Shown here piece by piece: positions 62,101-64,000 of a DNA stretch of 64,000 bases. The notes beneath the pieces were generated by a model. The model was given only the letters and a program-made list of their open reading frames with translations. It made no database searches and was not told the origin of the DNA. Within the stretch, counting starts at the first letter, position 1, and each line of letters begins with the position of its first letter. This DNA comes from JBPRGH01 sp051418055 (GTDB taxonomy: Bacteria > Bacteroidota > Bacteroidia > Cytophagales > Cyclobacteriaceae). The stretch lies in NCBI GenBank assembly GCA_051418055.1, contig JBPRGH010000062.1, positions 124,001 through 188,000 on the forward strand. The letters run 5' to 3'. The position numbers were made by a program, and so were the translations under genes.

Positions 62101-63257
62101 ATGCAAAATTTCAAAAAATTAAAATTTGGAGTAATCTTATTATTCCCGCTAGCCCTGTACATTTCTTCCTGTGAAGAAAGTAACATTGAGAGTTTACAAA
62201 ATAATGTTCCTTTTGAAAGTTTACCTCAGGAGAAACAAATTATGGTAGTTGAATCTAATTTAATTGAAGCAGCCAATGGATTTTCATCTATCGCATCCTC
62301 AGAAGAAATGAGAAATACACTCTATAAAAAATTAGAGGAACAAAAAGATGGGGAGTATAGTGGACTATTAAGAGAAATTGTAACTGATCCAGCTATTTCT
62401 TCAAAAATCAAATTAAGCTCTAGTTTTACTCAGGTGCTTGATGAATTTGAAAATATGGATGAAATGAAATATTATCCGCAAATTTACATTCCATTCTATG
62501 AAGATTTAAAAAATTAAAGAGATCATTCTCAATCTAAAGTTTTAAATGGTGAAGTTGATCCTAGTATAGTAATTTTTATAATGGATGGTGAACCTTATGA
62601 ATATCCGGAATACAAATTAATAGCTCAGGGCAATTAGAAACAACCGGCAGAATAATAGATGAGGAATTTGCTAAAAATAATGAGGTATGGGTGTTTTCTG
62701 TAAATGAAAATTATGAATTGAGCAGTTTGGGTCTTAATGGGTATAATCAAAAACGGAAAAATCAAAGTAACAGTAAAACAATGGCATCAGAAACGGCGCT
62801 GGTTGATAAAGTTAGATGTAAAGAACATAAAGAAAGTTGGGCAGCCGGAGCAAGTGAAGTAAACGTTATTTTTGTTACATCAGATTATGGATTTTATGAT
62901 GGTGAAGTTTGGGTATATGATGGAGGCCCACATGAAGGTGGTTCTATATATAAGTTCAGCAGAGATCAGGTTAAAAATCAAACTCTAGTGGATTTAAACT
63001 TTTTCCTGTTGGAAAACTGGAGGGATCTGGTTCCTAACCAAGACTGGGGAAGTTATGTTGTATTTGAATATGATGCTTATCCAACGGGAAAGGAAACTGT
63101 TGGCTGGACACATGGGGGTTATACTTATTATTATGAATATAGGTCTGCGGATATTTATTATGATAAACATACTGAATATCGGCCAAACTATGAATATATG
63201 ACACGATTAAATACATCAATCGATTTATACTTTAGATATTTCTTAAATGTTAAATGA
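62101..63257 (+). pseudogene. Exported lipoprotein of unknown function, broken by a stop and a frameshift
   Basis: The first part (62101-62517) encodes a lipobox leader (YISSC, Cys24) and a helical domain, then a TAA at 62515-62517. The same frame continues (RDHSQSKVLNGEVDPSIVIF...) to about 62625, where the reading frame changes; the rest (GQLETTGRIIDEEFAKNNEV ... LFRYFLNVK) ends at 63257. Together they would make about 385 residues. A single base change (CAA to TAA) and one indel would restore it, so it may be a recent pseudogene or bear two sequence errors. The protein is not recognised. Confidence 0.6.
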
Positions 63258-63954
63258 AATAAAGAAAAAGTTTGTCAAAGGCACAGTATTAATTACTGTG
63301 CCTTTGACACTTTTATCCTTTGGATTAAAAGCTCAAACAGAAGTGCCACATATTACTATATCACCAACCATTGGTATAACTGCAAGAAGCACAATGATGA
63401 ATGTCTTTAACTTTAAGGCAATTAATATTGAAGATAGAACAATACCATTTAGTTATGAAAAAAATGCACAGGGAATTGCACTAAGCATTGGCGGTCAATT
63501 TAGCAGCGAATCCTTTGGGTTTGAATATTATTCTAATTTTAGATATGATTATATTTCTCATTATTTTGATCCCCAATACAATGAATTTGTCGCGATAATA
63601 AATGGCGATTCCTTATTTTTTAATGATAATCCTATACATATAAAAGAATTAATCATTGATCAAAACTTCAATTTCTATCATAAAAAAAATAATAAAACTT
63701 TTGGTGTTGGACTCACATTGGTTAATCCGGGAAAAGGATTTCATTTGGAAAATCCTAAAGGAACTTACAGATATATTAACATACAATTTTGGACTTATAA
63801 TGCCTTTATCACCTTCCCAATAAAACCCATTGATGTCGAGTTTAAAGTTTTATATATACCAGAAGACATGCCTACAAATCGCACAGATGATTTCTTAATG
63901 TATAGTTTAAGGATTTTTTACAAATTTAAAACTAAAAAAATAATGAAGAATTAG
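63247..63954 (+). CDS. Exported protein of unknown function
   Basis: A 235-residue protein with a signal peptide (about 1-30, ending in LKAQ) and beta-rich mature part (HITISPTIGITARSTMM, IALSIGGQFSSESFGFEYYS, RTDDFLMYSLRIFYKFKTK). It looks like an outer-membrane or periplasmic protein but has no recognised family. It overlaps the end of the broken lipoprotein gene by 11 bp, so it was probably coupled to it. A 16-bp inverted repeat lies within the leader coding region. Confidence 0.7.
   Translation: MLNEIKKKFVKGTVLITVPLTLLSFGLKAQTEVPHITISPTIGITARSTMMNVFNFKAINIEDRTIPFSYEKNAQGIALSIGGQFSSESFGFEYYSNFRYDYISHYFDPQYNEFVAIINGDSLFFNDNPIHIKELIIDQNFNFYHKKNNKTFGVGLTLVNPGKGFHLENPKGTYRYINIQFWTYNAFITFPIKPIDVEFKVLYIPEDMPTNRTDDFLMYSLRIFYKFKTKKIMKN
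63273..63309 (+). repeat. Perfect inverted repeat within the signal peptide coding region
   Basis: TGTCAAAGGCACAGTA (63273-63288), loop TTAAT, TACTGTGCCTTTGACA (63294-63309): a 16-bp perfect stem 26 bases after the ATG, followed by CTTTTA. Confidence 0.8.
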
Positions 63955-63955
63955 T

Positions 63956-64000
63956 CTTTCCCCCTCCTCAGTGTCTCTCGCAGAGGACATTGAGTACCAC
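63956..64000 (-). repeat. CTCAGTGTC/GACATTGAG hairpin element at the window end
   Basis: On the plus strand CCCTCCTCAGTGTCTCT, loop CGC, AGAGGACATTGAG. Read on the minus strand it matches the element at 61814-61856, including the GAGGGGGAAAG tail. Confidence 0.65.

Noticed and set aside
1..64000. tRNA or rRNA genes
   Set aside because: No cloverleaf-like or rRNA-like sequence was noticed when reading both strands; a covariance-model scan was not possible.

Overview
The window comes from an AT-rich member of the Bacteroidota, most likely a marine or soil Cytophagales-type bacterium. The evidence is a type IX secretion (T9SS) C-terminal sorting domain on a 3261-residue SprB-repeat surface protein, an ECF sigma / FecR-DUF4974 / STN-TonB-receptor triad, head-GIN (DUF2807) and DUF4252 proteins, PadR-controlled MacB-type permeases, lipoproteins and beta-barrels at high density, and a TTTG-N19-TAnnTTTG promoter. 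No rRNA, tRNA, CRISPR array, prophage or intact insertion sequence was seen.

Layout. 1-9776: a partial secreted subtilisin-like protease, a START-domain protein, two small uncharacterised proteins, a CocE/NonD-type secreted hydrolase, leuS, and a frameshifted NmrA-type gene. 9911-19491: a cell-surface signalling island. The sigma / FecR / TonB receptor genes point left; three lipoproteins, a beta-barrel, a PepSY lipoprotein and a second copy of the barrel point right. A bipartite motif, GGTAGGAGTT-N13-(G/T)GTT(C/G)TWT, occurs twice before the rightward operon and once before fecR, so the island looks like the regulon of its own ECF factor. 19520-26487: FkbM methyltransferase, BaiN-like flavoprotein, head-GIN protein, TerB-like protein, a D-threonine-aldolase-like/amidohydrolase pair and an outer membrane protein. 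26577-30911: a seven-gene operon of ECF sigma, anti-sigma, three DUF4252 proteins and an ABC-2 transporter. 31233-38186: two PadR-permease pairs facing each other around a small barrel gene, each PadR gene preceded by candidate palindromic operators. 38634-40434: cupin, lipocalin-like and SnoaL-like genes bracketed by a 150-bp direct repeat.

40957-48382: a secreted protein of unknown function, a large Ig-like membrane protein, a frameshifted small CxxxCH protein behind 21-bp-period direct repeats, then a cytoplasmic-looking M19 dipeptidase-like amidohydrolase followed by a patatin-like phospholipase. 48501-48710 is the relic of a Y1 (REP-associated) transposase, close to palindromes that recur elsewhere in the window. 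48921-60855 is a three-gene operon (lipoprotein, giant SprB-repeat protein, outer-membrane barrel) with short overlaps and a good Bacteroidota promoter. 61076-63954 holds a barrel gene flanked by 49-bp direct repeats, a broken lipoprotein gene preceded by the same kind of 21-bp-period repeats, and a final exported protein.

Intergenic regions are rich in dispersed elements: GTTGGTG/CACCAAC palindromes, GGTGTAGC/GCTACACC palindromes, AGTC heptamer arrays that run over stop codons, and a GTCCCT/AGGAGAC-type hairpin. All assignments rest on reading the sequence and remembered family features; no database search or alignment program was run.
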